Numbered from the stretch's first letter, positions 27,499-37,892 are shown. The stretch: 64,000 nt of DNA from Streptomyces ochraceiscleroticus (GCF_000720485.1 NZ_JOAX01000035.1:1-64000); one strand, 5' to 3'. The notes: generated by a model not told the origin, from the sequence alone. Numbers and translations: made by a program.

Positions 27499-28494
27499 TC
27501 AGTCCTTCCGGTCCGCCAGCCGCGGCAGCACCCGCTCCGCGAAGAGATGCAGCGACCGCCAGCCCTCGTCCACCGGCATCCCGCCGCACAGCGGATGCAG
27601 GATCAACGAGTCCGACGCCGCTGCCGTTCCCGCGTACGCCACACACTCCTCCGGCGTCAGCACCCGGTACACGCCCTCCCGGCGCAGCGCCGCCACGTCC
27701 GTGGCCGCCGACCGCACAGCCGAGCGGATGCCGGCGCCCTGCCAGCCCGCGTACGTCCGCGCCTCGTACAGGAAGTGCTCCCCGTAACGCGCCCAGGCCC
27801 GGTCCGGGTCCTCCGCGACGTGCAGCAGCGCCGTACTCGCCGGCGGCTCCATCACCCACCCCTCGTGGCCGTGCTCGGCGCACTGCTGGTGGTAGTACGC
27901 GGTGAGCTCCGGCAGGTGCGCGCTGGGGAAGAACGGCAGCCCGAGCCGGGCCGCGCGCCGCGCCGCGGGGCGCGAGCCGCCGCCCACCAGAAGAAGGGGG
28001 TGCGGCTTGGTGGCCGGGCGCGGTGTGACACATACCGTGCGCCCCCGGTAGGTGAACGGCTCGCCCGTCCAGGCGCTCAGCAGCGTCTCCAGCACCTCGT
28101 CCTGGAGCGCGCCGCGCCGCCGCCAGTCCACGCCGTGCGCCGCGTACTCCTCGGGCCGGTAGCCCAGGCCCGCGACGGTCACCAGCCGGCCGCCGCCCAG
28201 GAGGTCCAGTACGGCCAGGTCCTCGGCCAGCCGCAGCGGGTCGTGCAGCGGGGTGATCAGCGCCGAGACCGTGACGGCGATCCGCCGGGTGGCGCCGAGC
28301 ACGGCACCGGCGAAGGTCAGCGGCGAGGGCATCCAGCCGTTGTCGGTGGCGTGGTGCTCCTCGGTCTGCACCGTCGTGATGCCCAGGTCGTCGGCGTACT
28401 TGGCCATCGCGACGGCCGCCTGATAGCGCGCCGCCAGGCCCTTCGGGGTGGGGGCCGGATCGACCAGATTGAAGCGCAGGACCGTGACGGGCAT
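27499..28494 (-). CDS. LLM-class flavin-dependent oxidoreductase (luciferase-like)
   Basis: A 331-residue TIM-barrel flavin monooxygenase. Typical features: RFNLVDPAPTPKG at the start, DDLGITTVQTEEHHATDNGWMPSPL, RIAVTVSALITPLHDPLRLAEDLAVLDLLGGGRL and VAGLGYRPEEY, binding FMN or F420. Substrate unknown. The start codon and its GGGGA ribosome site sit directly behind a perfect 15-bp hairpin whose 3' arm contains the ribosome site. It lies 94 bp downstream of the NCS1 permease on the same strand and may share its transcript. Confidence 0.87.
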   Translation of the reverse strand: MPVTVLRFNLVDPAPTPKGLAARYQAAVAMAKYADDLGITTVQTEEHHATDNGWMPSPLTFAGAVLGATRRIAVTVSALITPLHDPLRLAEDLAVLDLLGGGRLVTVAGLGYRPEEYAAHGVDWRRRGALQDEVLETLLSAWTGEPFTYRGRTVCVTPRPATKPHPLLLVGGGSRPAARRAARLGLPFFPSAHLPELTAYYHQQCAEHGHEGWVMEPPASTALLHVAEDPDRAWARYGEHFLYEARTYAGWQGAGIRSAVRSAATDVAALRREGVYRVLTPEECVAYAGTAAASDSLILHPLCGGMPVDEGWRSLHLFAERVLPRLADRKD

Positions 28495-28497
28495 GAC

Positions 28498-28535
28498 AAC
28501 GTCCCCTTCGCCGCTGAGGTGGCGAAGGGGACGTT
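28498..28535 (-). promoter_or_regulatory. 15-bp hairpin covering the monooxygenase ribosome binding site
   Basis: Arms 28498-28512 and 28521-28535 are perfectly complementary around an 8-base loop. On the minus strand the 3' arm includes GAAGGGGA and ends 3 bases before the ATG. It can hide the ribosome site, or end the upstream permease transcript. Confidence 0.65.
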
Positions 28536-28588
28536 AGCTGATGCTGTGTCAGTTGTGGAGGGGGCGGACGCGGCGGGCGCCCGGACGG

Positions 28589-30052
28589 TTAGCGCCCGGC
28601 CGGTACCGGCTCCGGCGCCGCGCCGCCTTCCGCGGCGACGTTCTCGCGCGGCGCGGGCAGCACCGCGAAGACCACGGCAGCGACGGCGATCGTGACGGCC
28701 CAGCCCAGGCCGTGCGTGCCGAGCCAGGTGCCGGCCAGCGGGCCGGTGAACCAGTCGACCTTGGTCAGGCACAGGCCGAGCGCCAGCGCGACCGTCCACG
28801 CGGTCATCGCCTGCCAGCAGAAGCCCGCCTTGTACCAGTACCGGCTGGCGCGGGAGGTGTCCATCAGCGCCTCGGCGTCGTACTTCACCGTGCGCTTGGC
28901 GCGGCGCACCATGTCGATCGCGTACACGCCGATCCAGGCCGAGAAGGAGACGCCGAGCAGTGTCAGGAAGGCGATGAACTGGCTGATGAAGCTGGTCGCG
29001 ACCAGCATCATGAAGCCGCCGCCGACCAGGCTGATGAGCGCGTTGATGCTGACCGCGAGCGGCCGGGGCAGCTTGACGCCCATGGTCTGCGCGGTGAAGC
29101 CGGCCGAGTACATCGACAGGCTGTTGATCAGCAGCATGCCGACCACGGCGGTGAGCAGGTACGGGACGGCCAGCCAGGTCGGCAGGATGTCACCGAGGAA
29201 GGCGACCGGGTCGCTGGCCTTGGCCAGGTCCGGGGTCTTGGACGTCATGACCGCGCCCATGAGGACCATCGGGACCATGACCAGGCCCGCACCGGAGACG
29301 GTGGCGCCGACGATCTTCTTGCCCGAGGCCGAGCCGGGGAGGTAGCGGGTGAAGTCCGGGCCCGAGGGGACCCAGCTCAGGCCGCCGGCCGCGATGGTGC
29401 CGACGCCCGCGATCATCATCGCCGTCGTGCCGGCCTTCTGCGCGAAGACCTCGTGCCAGTCCATCTTCGCGATCAGGTAGACCAGCACCAGCACGCTGAA
29501 GATGCCGAAGAGGTACGTCGACCACTTGTTGCAGACGTTGAGGACCTTGCGGCCCATACCGCTCACCAGGAACGTGACCGCGACGAAGACGAACAGCGTG
29601 ACGATGGTGAGGACCTTGTTGGCCTCGACGCCGAGGAGCAGCTTGAGGATCGTCAGCAGGGCGAACGCGCCGGTCACGGCGTTGATCGTCTCCCAGCCGA
29701 AGCGGGCGACCCACAGGATCATGCCGGGGAAGTAATTGCCGCGGACGCCGAAGGTGGCGCGCGACAGCATCAGGCCGGGCGCACCGCCCCACTTGCCGGA
29801 GACCGACAGCAGGCCGGTGAGGCCGAAGGAGACCGCCGCGGCGATCACCGCGACGACCAGCACCTGCCAGAAGTTGAGGCGGTTGAAGACCACGAGGGCG
29901 GCGCCCATGGTCAGCAGCAGCACGCTGATGTTGGCGGCGACGTAGGTCGAGAAGAGTTCGCGGACCCGTCCGTGGCGTTCGCTGTCGGGAACGGGTTCGA
30001 TTCCGCGGGTCTCTACGGTTCCTTGGGTCTCGGGGGAGGCCGTGGTGTCCAT
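28589..30052 (-). CDS. NCS1-family cytosine/purine permease
   Basis: A 487-residue, about 12-TM nucleobase/cation symporter. Family features: RELFSTYVAANISVLLLTMGAAL, SRATFGVRGNYFPGMILWVARFGWETINAVTGAF, WVPSGPDFTRYLPGSASGKK and LFVFVAVTFLVSG. The PSGPDFTRYLP segment resembles CodB-like cytosine permeases. ATG 30052 (MDTTASPE) is chosen; a GTG 42 bp upstream adds non-conserved residues. Substrate is inferred at family level only. Confidence 0.88.
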   Translation of the reverse strand: MDTTASPETQGTVETRGIEPVPDSERHGRVRELFSTYVAANISVLLLTMGAALVVFNRLNFWQVLVVAVIAAAVSFGLTGLLSVSGKWGGAPGLMLSRATFGVRGNYFPGMILWVARFGWETINAVTGAFALLTILKLLLGVEANKVLTIVTLFVFVAVTFLVSGMGRKVLNVCNKWSTYLFGIFSVLVLVYLIAKMDWHEVFAQKAGTTAMMIAGVGTIAAGGLSWVPSGPDFTRYLPGSASGKKIVGATVSGAGLVMVPMVLMGAVMTSKTPDLAKASDPVAFLGDILPTWLAVPYLLTAVVGMLLINSLSMYSAGFTAQTMGVKLPRPLAVSINALISLVGGGFMMLVATSFISQFIAFLTLLGVSFSAWIGVYAIDMVRRAKRTVKYDAEALMDTSRASRYWYKAGFCWQAMTAWTVALALGLCLTKVDWFTGPLAGTWLGTHGLGWAVTIAVAAVVFAVLPAPRENVAAEGGAAPEPVPAGR

Positions 30053-30217
30053 GGTGCAGGTGTCTCTCGTGCGCTGGGGCAAGGGCACCCCCACAGGGGG
30101 CAGTCGGCAGCGGCGGTGATGCCTGGCTGCGGGGCGCGGTGGCCGTCGAGGACTCTACGCGCGTTGCGCGGCCATTCCCATCGTACTTTGCACCAACTTC
30201 CTCCCGTAAGGCCCGTT

Positions 30218-30264
30218 GGACCCTCCGACGAGTCACTCGCGTCACACTCTTCGTCGGAGGATCC
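30218..30264 (-). terminator. Inverted repeat downstream of the NADH dehydrogenase gene
   Basis: A 14-bp stem with one mismatch (30218-30231 with 30251-30264) and 19-base loop, 23 bp beyond the ndh stop on the minus strand. It could end ndh, or act in the NCS1 promoter region. Confidence 0.5.
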
Positions 30265-30286
30265 AGTGGTGAGCCGTAGGCGCTGG

Positions 30287-31510
30287 TCAGCCGGTGGGCT
30301 CCGGCATCGGCCGGCGCTGGCCGACCCGGAAGTAGGCCCGGCGCAGGATCTCCTCGGCGTCGTCCACCGGCGGGTAGATCCAGCTCTCATTGATGGCGCG
30401 TTTGCGCGCCTTCGCGTACGCCACCGGCACCTCGCGCAGCGCCCGGTCCCAGCCGCTGGTCAGCACCGCGCCCGCGCCGCCCAGGTCGAGACAGGTGGTG
30501 TACGGATCGGTGGCGAAGGGGGCCCGGTCCAGTCCCAGGAGGTCGGCCGCGGCGTTGTGTCCCGCGAATTTCCCCTGCGGTGTCGCGTGCTGGCAGGACT
30601 GCGTCACGGTGTGGCCGTCCTCGGCGGGCGCGGCCGCGGTGTCCCCGGCCGCGTACACCTCCGGGAGCCCGCGCACCCGCAGCCAGCCGTCCACCGCCAG
30701 TCGCCCCAGCCCGTCGCGCTCGGCGGGGAGCTGCGCGGTGAGCCCGCTGGCCCGCACCCCGGCCGTCCACACGGTGGTACGGGACGGGATCGCGCTGCCG
30801 TCGGAGAGGTGGACGGCCCGCTCGTCGACGCGCTCGATCGTGACGCCGAGCCGCCGCACCACGCCCAGCTCGTCCAGTGCCCGCTCGATCACCGGCCGGG
30901 CCGCCTCGCCGAGCCCGCGCCCGACGACCGTGTCCCGCTCGACCAGAACGACCTCGACCTCGTCCGCCATCCCGCGCGGCGCGGCGACCGCCCGCAGCCG
31001 GCCGGCCAGCTCGGCCGCGGCCTCCACGCCCGTGAACCCGGCGCCGGCCACCACCACCGTGAACCGCCCGGGGCCCGCGGGCGCGTCCGGCAGCGCCTGA
31101 AGGTGCCTCTCCAGGGCGACGGCCGCGTCCCTCGTGTCGATGTCGTGCAGCAGATCGGCGCCCGGGAAGCGCGGGCGGACCAGCGCGCTGCCGGTGGCCA
31201 GCACCAGCCGCCGGTACGGGAGCTCGGAGGGCCCCTCGGGGCCGTCGGCGGTGACCACGCGGCGGGCGGTGTCGATGCCGGTCGCGGTCGCGGCGATGCG
31301 CGGGACGCCGATGGGGCCCAGCACCCGGTCGAGCGGGACCCGGTACGCGGCCGGGTCCGCCTCGTACAGCCGGGGGCGGATCGTGAGGTCGGGGTCCGGG
31401 GTGAGCAGCGCGACCGTGGGGGAGGCGTCGTGGGCGCGCAGCAGGCGGGCGGCGCCCGCGGCGGCCCACATCCCGGCGAAGCCGCCGCCCACAATCAGGA
31501 TGTCCGGCAT
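30287..31510 (-). CDS. ndh: Type II NADH dehydrogenase / FAD-dependent pyridine nucleotide oxidoreductase
   Basis: A 407-residue single-subunit flavoprotein. The FAD motif ILIVGGGFAGMWAAAGAARLL starts at residue 4. The NAD motif VVVAGAGFTGVEAAAELAGRL is near residue 150, and VYAAGDTAA with TQSCQHATPQGKFAGHNAAADL near 290-330 is typical of NDH-2 proteins. The ATG at 31510 follows GGAAGGAGA. The C-terminal helix that binds the membrane in true NDH-2 is short here, so a different acceptor is possible. It diverges from ftsY across an array of degenerate repeats. Confidence 0.85.
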   Translation of the reverse strand: MPDILIVGGGFAGMWAAAGAARLLRAHDASPTVALLTPDPDLTIRPRLYEADPAAYRVPLDRVLGPIGVPRIAATATGIDTARRVVTADGPEGPSELPYRRLVLATGSALVRPRFPGADLLHDIDTRDAAVALERHLQALPDAPAGPGRFTVVVAGAGFTGVEAAAELAGRLRAVAAPRGMADEVEVVLVERDTVVGRGLGEAARPVIERALDELGVVRRLGVTIERVDERAVHLSDGSAIPSRTTVWTAGVRASGLTAQLPAERDGLGRLAVDGWLRVRGLPEVYAAGDTAAAPAEDGHTVTQSCQHATPQGKFAGHNAAADLLGLDRAPFATDPYTTCLDLGGAGAVLTSGWDRALREVPVAYAKARKRAINESWIYPPVDDAEEILRRAYFRVGQRRPMPEPTG

Positions 31511-31550
31511 CCGGATTCTCCTTCCAGTGCCCCGCGGCTCGGTCCGCGGG

Positions 31551-31629
31551 GATTGAATCCGGATAGTACACATCCAGATTCGATCCTGGACAGTGCGCAT
31601 CCGGATTCAGTCCGGCGGTGTGCAATCCG
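31551..31629. repeat. Three degenerate 26-27-bp tandem repeats between ndh and ftsY
   Basis: Units 31551-31576, 31577-31603 and 31604-31629 share the pattern GATTnnATCCGGAnAGTGnnCATCCG. The sequence CATCCGGATTC is repeated once more just inside the ndh leader at 31508. They fill the divergent promoter region. Confidence 0.65.
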
Positions 31630-31682
31630 GAATTTGTGGCGTGCGGTTCCGCGGGCGGTGCGTGCCCGATACTGAGGGAGTT

Positions 31683-32912
31683 ATGGAAATCGTCATCCTT
31701 GCTGTAGTCATCGCTGTGGTCGCGCTCGGCGCGATCAGCGGGCTCGTCGTCAGCAGCCGCAAGAAGAAAAAGCTGCCGCCGCCCCCGCCGACCACCCCGT
31801 CCGTCACCGCGCCGCCTGCGGAACCGCAGGTCGGTGAGGACGCCGAGACCCCTCGCGACGAAGAACGTCGCACCATCGAAGAAGTGGGCCTGCCGGACTC
31901 CGGCGCCACGCTCGTCGAGGAAGCGCCGGTCGCCGAGCCGGAGGCGCCCACCGCGCCCCCGGTCGAGGTGCCGGAGCCGACCGCCGGCCGGCTCGTCAAG
32001 CTGCGCGCCCGGCTCTCCCGCTCGCAGAACTCCCTGGGCAAGGGCCTGCTCACGCTGCTCTCCCGCGAGCACCTCGACGAGGACACCTGGGAGGAGATCG
32101 AGGACACGCTGCTCACCGCGGACGTCGGTGTGCAGCCCACGCAGGAGCTGGTCGAGCGGCTGCGCGAGCGCGTGAAGGTGCTCGGTACCCGCACCCCCGA
32201 CGAGCTGCGCGGCCTGCTCCGCGAGGAGCTGCTCACCCTCATCGGCACCGAGGCCGACCGCTCCGTGCACACGGCGAACGGCCTGGGTCCGAACGGCGAG
32301 GAGATCCCCGGCGTCGTCATGGTCGTCGGTGTCAACGGCACCGGCAAGACCACCACGACCGGCAAGCTCGCCCGCGTCCTGGTCGCCGACGGCAAGTCCG
32401 TCGTCCTGGGCGCGGCCGACACCTTCCGTGCCGCCGCTGTCGACCAGCTGCAGACCTGGGGCGACCGGGTCGGCGCCCGCACCGTGCGCGGCCCCGAGGA
32501 GGGCGACCCCGCCTCGGTCGCCTTCGACTCGGTGAAGGAAGGTATCTCCGAGGGCGCGGACGTCGTACTGATCGACACCGCCGGCCGGCTGCACACCAAG
32601 ACCGGCCTGATGGACGAGCTGGGCAAGGTCAAGCGGGTCGTGGAGAAGCACGGCCCGGTCGGCGAGGTACTGCTCGTCCTGGACGCCACCACCGGCCAGA
32701 ACGGCCTGGTGCAGGCGCGGGTCTTCGCCGAGGTCGTGGACATCACCGGCGTCGTGCTGACCAAGCTGGACGGCACGGCCAAGGGCGGCATCATCGTCGC
32801 CGTCCAGCGCGAGCTGGGTGTGCCGGTGAAGCTGGTGGGCCTGGGCGAGGGCCCGGACGACCTGGCGCCGTTCGAGCCCGAGGCGTTCGTCGACGCGCTG
32901 ATCGGCGACTGA
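31683..32912 (+). CDS. ftsY: Signal recognition particle receptor FtsY
   Basis: A 409-residue SRP GTPase docking ribosome complexes to the membrane. Residues 1-24 are a hydrophobic anchor (MEIVILAVVIAVVALGAISG), then basic KKKK and a Pro/Glu-rich acidic linker. The NG domain holds the G1 motif GVNGTGKTTTTGKL (about residue 218), AADTFRAAAVDQL, DTAGRLHTK, TKLDGTAKGG and GLGEGPDDLAPF. ATG 31683 follows GAGGGAG. A long terminator hairpin follows. Its partner Ffh is encoded 8.4 kb downstream. Confidence 0.96.
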   Translation: MEIVILAVVIAVVALGAISGLVVSSRKKKKLPPPPPTTPSVTAPPAEPQVGEDAETPRDEERRTIEEVGLPDSGATLVEEAPVAEPEAPTAPPVEVPEPTAGRLVKLRARLSRSQNSLGKGLLTLLSREHLDEDTWEEIEDTLLTADVGVQPTQELVERLRERVKVLGTRTPDELRGLLREELLTLIGTEADRSVHTANGLGPNGEEIPGVVMVVGVNGTGKTTTTGKLARVLVADGKSVVLGAADTFRAAAVDQLQTWGDRVGARTVRGPEEGDPASVAFDSVKEGISEGADVVLIDTAGRLHTKTGLMDELGKVKRVVEKHGPVGEVLLVLDATTGQNGLVQARVFAEVVDITGVVLTKLDGTAKGGIIVAVQRELGVPVKLVGLGEGPDDLAPFEPEAFVDALIGD

Positions 32913-32952
32913 CCGGAGCGTGGACGGGTTAGCAGCCCCACCGATACGGAGA

Positions 32953-32993
32953 CACCGAGCCCCGCCGCACACGGAGTGCGACGGGGCTCGGTG
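32953..32993 (+). terminator. ftsY terminator
   Basis: A 12-bp outer stem (32953-32964 with 32982-32993) and a 5-bp inner stem around ACGGA, followed by CTTGC. About 40 bp after the stop. Confidence 0.8.
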
Positions 32994-33169
32994 CTTGCGC
33001 CCGGCGGCCCGGCACGGGGATGACGCACCCACCGATCGGACGCGGGGCGATGGTTTTCGGGCGGCTGTGCGGCAGGGCGGGGAAGCCGGGCGGCTGAATC
33101 GGAACGGGGGCAGGGTGCGAATAGATGGATGCGGCGCGGCCGACACATCGTTTCCCCACACGGACCGCA

Positions 33170-33236
33170 ACCATCAATTGAGCAACCCCCACGGCGCCCA
33201 GCCACCTCCGCGAAAGCGGCGCCGGTTTAGGCGCAC
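33170..33236 (+). ncRNA. Candidate structured RNA motif, copy A
   Basis: Contains ACCATCAATTGAG, CAACCCC, then hairpin CCGC-GAAA-GCGG (33208-33219) and a second hairpin with loop GGTTTA (33219-33234). The same ordered elements occur in the rimM leader (copy B). It overlaps the last codons of the prim-pol gene on the other strand. Whether it is transcribed is unknown. Confidence 0.4.
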
Positions 33237-33904
33237 AGACGGTGACATACGTACGCCAGCGTGCCCAGCAGCAGTTTCGCCTCCGGGGGGTGCCCCACGC
33301 CGTCCAGCGTCGGCGGTCGCAGCCAGCGCATCGGGCCCAGCCCCGCGAGGTCGCACGGCGGCGCGACGATGTGGTCGCCCGGGCCCAGTGGCCGCAGGTC
33401 CAGCGAGGCGTCGTCCCAGCCCATGCGGTACAGCAGCGTCGGCATCCCGGCGGCGGCGCCCGGCGCGACGAAGAACAGCGCGCGTCCGGTCGGGGTGGCG
33501 GCGACCGGCCCCAGGGGCAGCCCCATCCGTTCGAGGCGTACCAGGGCCGTGCGCCCCGCGGCGGCGGGTACGTCCAGGATGTCGAAGCTGCGGCCGACCG
33601 GGAGCAGTACCGAGGCGCCCGGCGTCTCCGCCCAGGCCGCCGCGGCCTTCTCCAGGGTCGCGCCGGCGGGCAGCACGTCGGCGAAGGGCAGTGGGTGGGC
33701 GCCCGGGCTGGCGCAGCGCGCCGCTCCGCACGAGCAGGCGGCCCGGCCGTCGCCGCCCCGCGCCGCGCGGGCGCCGGGCACGACGTCCCAGCCCCACAGC
33801 CCGGTGTACTCCGCCACCGCCGTGGTCTCGGCGGAGCGGACCCGCCGCCGCGCGCCATGGCGAATGTCGCGAAACTCCCGGATGCCGCCGATCGTGAAGC
33901 CCAT
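33227..33904 (-). CDS. Bifunctional primase/polymerase (prim-pol) domain protein
   Basis: A 225-residue protein resembling the N-terminal prim-pol domain of archaeo-eukaryotic primases. It starts MGFTIGGIREFRDIR, then AVAEYTGLWGWDVVPG, a CSCGAARCASPGAHPL Cys cluster, SFDILDVPAAAGRTAL with Asp residues and GDHIVAPPCDL. ATG 33904 follows GGAGGGGG. This stand-alone form is encoded next to nsdA and ftsY in Streptomyces. Catalytic activity is not shown; role in replication or repair is inference. Its 3' end overlaps candidate RNA copy A. Confidence 0.82.
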   Translation of the reverse strand: MGFTIGGIREFRDIRHGARRRVRSAETTAVAEYTGLWGWDVVPGARAARGGDGRAACSCGAARCASPGAHPLPFADVLPAGATLEKAAAAWAETPGASVLLPVGRSFDILDVPAAAGRTALVRLERMGLPLGPVAATPTGRALFFVAPGAAAGMPTLLYRMGWDDASLDLRPLGPGDHIVAPPCDLAGLGPMRWLRPPTLDGVGHPPEAKLLLGTLAYVCHRLCA

Positions 33905-34326
33905 GCCCCCTCCAACGGGTCCTACAGGTCTGTGGTTACGTGCCGGAGTGTTGCCGTGACGCTCCGTCGCCAGTCGTGGTCGTCGACGGTGTGACGTAGT
34001 GCTGTGGGTTGTGCGGCGTGACACGCGCGCCCTTGAGTGCTCCTCTCCGCCCAACCCTTCTCGACCTGTGTCAAGTCAATCGCGCTGAGCCGCGGAGGAG
34101 TTCATTCGAAGGGGTGGCGAATGGTGGCGTTTCCTGGATCGGCCTCGCGGGAGGCGTGATCGTAGGATTACTTTCGGTGCACGAACCGGGAGGGGTATCC
34201 GCCACATGGGTATGCCAAAGGCAAGCAGAGTGACCGCTTGGCGGCTTTCCGGCGGCCGGAATCCGTGGTCGGCTGGGGTCACTCCAGGACAGGCGTCGCG
34301 AAAGAGCGGCATCCTGTCGGAGGTTC
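33905..34326. other. Divergent region prim-pol / nsdA with possible leader ORF
   Basis: No established gene. An ATG at 34206 preceded by GGGAGGGG opens a 61-codon frame to 34391 that overlaps the nsdA start in another frame (MGMPKASRVTAWRLSGGRN). It could be a leader peptide controlling nsdA, or chance. AT-richer sequence around 34150-34180 (TAGGATTACTTTC) may hold the nsdA promoter. Confidence 0.3.
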
Positions 34327-35835
34327 GTGACAGGACGACAGATCCGGATGGGGGCGTTCGAGTTGGGCGGCAACGGCGGCACGTGCGCTGACAAGCGCCC
34401 GAACGAGCAGTTGGGTTCGTGGTTCGTGCGCAGCGGTTGGTCCAAGGGCGAGCTCGCCCGCCAGGTCAACCGCCGCGCCCGGCAGCTTGGCGCACACCAC
34501 ATCAGTACCGACACCTCGCGGGTCCGCCGCTGGCTGGACGGCGAGCAGCCCCGGGAGCCGATCCCCCGCATCCTGTCGGAGCTGTTCTCCGAGCGCTTCG
34601 GCTGCGTCGTCTCCATCGAGGACCTCGGCCTGCGCACCGCGCACCAGTCCCCGTCGGTCTCCGGCGTGGACCTCCCCTGGGCCGGGCCCCAGACAGTCTC
34701 CCTCATCAGCGAGTTCTCGCGCAGTGACCTCATGCTGGCGCGGCGCGGCTTCCTCGGGACCTCGCTGGCGCTGTCCGCCGGGCCCGCCCTCATCGAGCCG
34801 ATGCAGCGCTGGCTGGTGCCCACGCCCGCCGGGGCCGGGGACGAGGCCGGGCCCGAGACGGGGCGCCGCCGCGGCGGCCGGCTCTCGCAGCCCGAGCTGG
34901 AGCTGCTGGAGTCCACGACCATGATGTTCCGGCAGTGGGACGCCCAGTGCGGCGGCGGACTGCGCCGCAAGGCCGTCGTCGGGCAGCTCCACGAAGTCAC
35001 CGACCTGCTCCAGGAGTCGCACCCCGAAGCGGTCTCCAAGCGGCTCTTCAAGGTCGCCGCCGAGCTCGCCGAGCTGGCGGGCTGGATGAGTTACGACATC
35101 GGTCTGCAGCCCACGGCGCAGAAGTACTTCGTCCTCGCGCTGCACGCGTCCAAGGAGGCCGGCGACAAGCCGCTCGGCTCGTACATCCTCTCCAGCATGA
35201 GCCGCCAGATGATCCACCTCGGGCGCCCCGACGACGCCCTGGAGCTGATCCATCTCGCCCAGTACGGCAGCCGCGAAATGGCCACGCCGCGCACGCAGGC
35301 CATGCTGTATGCGATGGAGGCCCGCGCGTACGCCGGCATGGGCCAGCCCAGCAAGGTCAAGCGGGCCGTCCGGATGGCGGAGGACACCTTCGCCGACGTG
35401 GAGCCCGGCGCGCGGCTCGAGCCGGACTGGATCCGCTTCTTCTCCGAGGCCGAGCTGAACGCCGAGAACGCCCACTCGTACCGCGACCTCGCCTACGTAG
35501 CGGGCCGCAGCCCCACGTACGCCTCGCTGGCGCACCCGGTCATGGAGCGCGCCGTCGAGCTGTTCGGCAAGGACCCCGAGCACCAGCGCTCCTACGCCCT
35601 CAACCTCATCGGCATGGCCACGGTCCACCTGCTCCAGCGCGAGCCCGAGCAGTGCGCGGACCTGGCCCACCAGGCCATACCGTTCGCGAAGCAGGTGCGC
35701 TCGGAGCGGGTCAACACCCGGCTGCGCAAGACCGTGGACACCGCGGCCCGGTCCTTCTCCGAGGTCGCCGAGGTGATCCAGTTGACCGAGGAGCTGCAGC
35801 ACCACCTGCCGGAGACGGCCGCGGAGGCGGTCTAG
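34327..35835 (+). CDS. nsdA: Negative regulator of differentiation and antibiotic production NsdA
   Basis: A 502-residue regulator (495 from the ATG at 34348). Residues about 25-95 resemble a helix-turn-helix unit (LGSWFVRSGWSKGELARQVNRRARQL, DTSRVRRWLDGEQPREPIP). A hydrophobic segment (GFLGTSLALSAGPALI) follows, then a helical TPR-like C-terminal half (KYFVLALHASKEAGDKPLG, ALELIHLAQYGSREMATPRTQ). In Streptomyces coelicolor disruption of nsdA raises sporulation and actinorhodin. GTG 34327 has GGAGG only 3 bp upstream; ATG 34348 is an alternative. A large inverted repeat follows the stop. Confidence 0.92.
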   Translation: MTGRQIRMGAFELGGNGGTCADKRPNEQLGSWFVRSGWSKGELARQVNRRARQLGAHHISTDTSRVRRWLDGEQPREPIPRILSELFSERFGCVVSIEDLGLRTAHQSPSVSGVDLPWAGPQTVSLISEFSRSDLMLARRGFLGTSLALSAGPALIEPMQRWLVPTPAGAGDEAGPETGRRRGGRLSQPELELLESTTMMFRQWDAQCGGGLRRKAVVGQLHEVTDLLQESHPEAVSKRLFKVAAELAELAGWMSYDIGLQPTAQKYFVLALHASKEAGDKPLGSYILSSMSRQMIHLGRPDDALELIHLAQYGSREMATPRTQAMLYAMEARAYAGMGQPSKVKRAVRMAEDTFADVEPGARLEPDWIRFFSEAELNAENAHSYRDLAYVAGRSPTYASLAHPVMERAVELFGKDPEHQRSYALNLIGMATVHLLQREPEQCADLAHQAIPFAKQVRSERVNTRLRKTVDTAARSFSEVAEVIQLTEELQHHLPETAAEAV

Positions 35836-35863
35836 CAGGCGGCCGGTCAGCGCACCGGCCCCG

Positions 35864-35956
35864 AAAACCCCGGCCGCGATCACACCCCGTACAGCCCGAC
35901 TCGGCTCCCCCATCGCCAGGTCTGAGGGCAAGTGATCGCGGCCGGTCCGGGGTTTC
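35864..35956 (+). terminator. Long inverted repeat between nsdA and amtB
   Basis: GGCCGCGATCAC (35872-35883) pairs perfectly with GTGATCGCGGCC (35932-35943). AAACCCC before it and GGGGTTT after it extend the stem across a 5-base bulge. The loop is 48 bases. Probable nsdA terminator; a regulatory role for amtB is possible. Confidence 0.5.
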
Positions 35957-35984
35957 CGTGGCCCCCACAGGCGTTCATCCGCGC

Positions 35985-36020
35985 GTAACACCGCCGTCGC
36001 CTTCGTCACTACCGCGAAAC
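35985..36020 (+). promoter_or_regulatory. GlnR-like binding site upstream of amtB
   Basis: GTCAC-n6-GAAAC at 36005-36020 exactly fits the GlnR half-site pair gTnAc-n6-GaAAc known from Streptomyces nitrogen genes. A second, weaker copy, GTAAC-n6-GTCGC, starts at 35985. It lies about 105 bp before the amtB start, where nitrogen control is expected. Confidence 0.6.
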
Positions 36021-36123
36021 ACCGGGGCGCTTCGCCGGAAACGGCGCTGAGTCAACCTCGTGGCGAAAGCCGGCCCATCAGCACCACACCCGCACGGGCC
36101 GCATCGACGACGAGGAGACGCCG

Positions 36124-37892
<1,769 letters not shown>

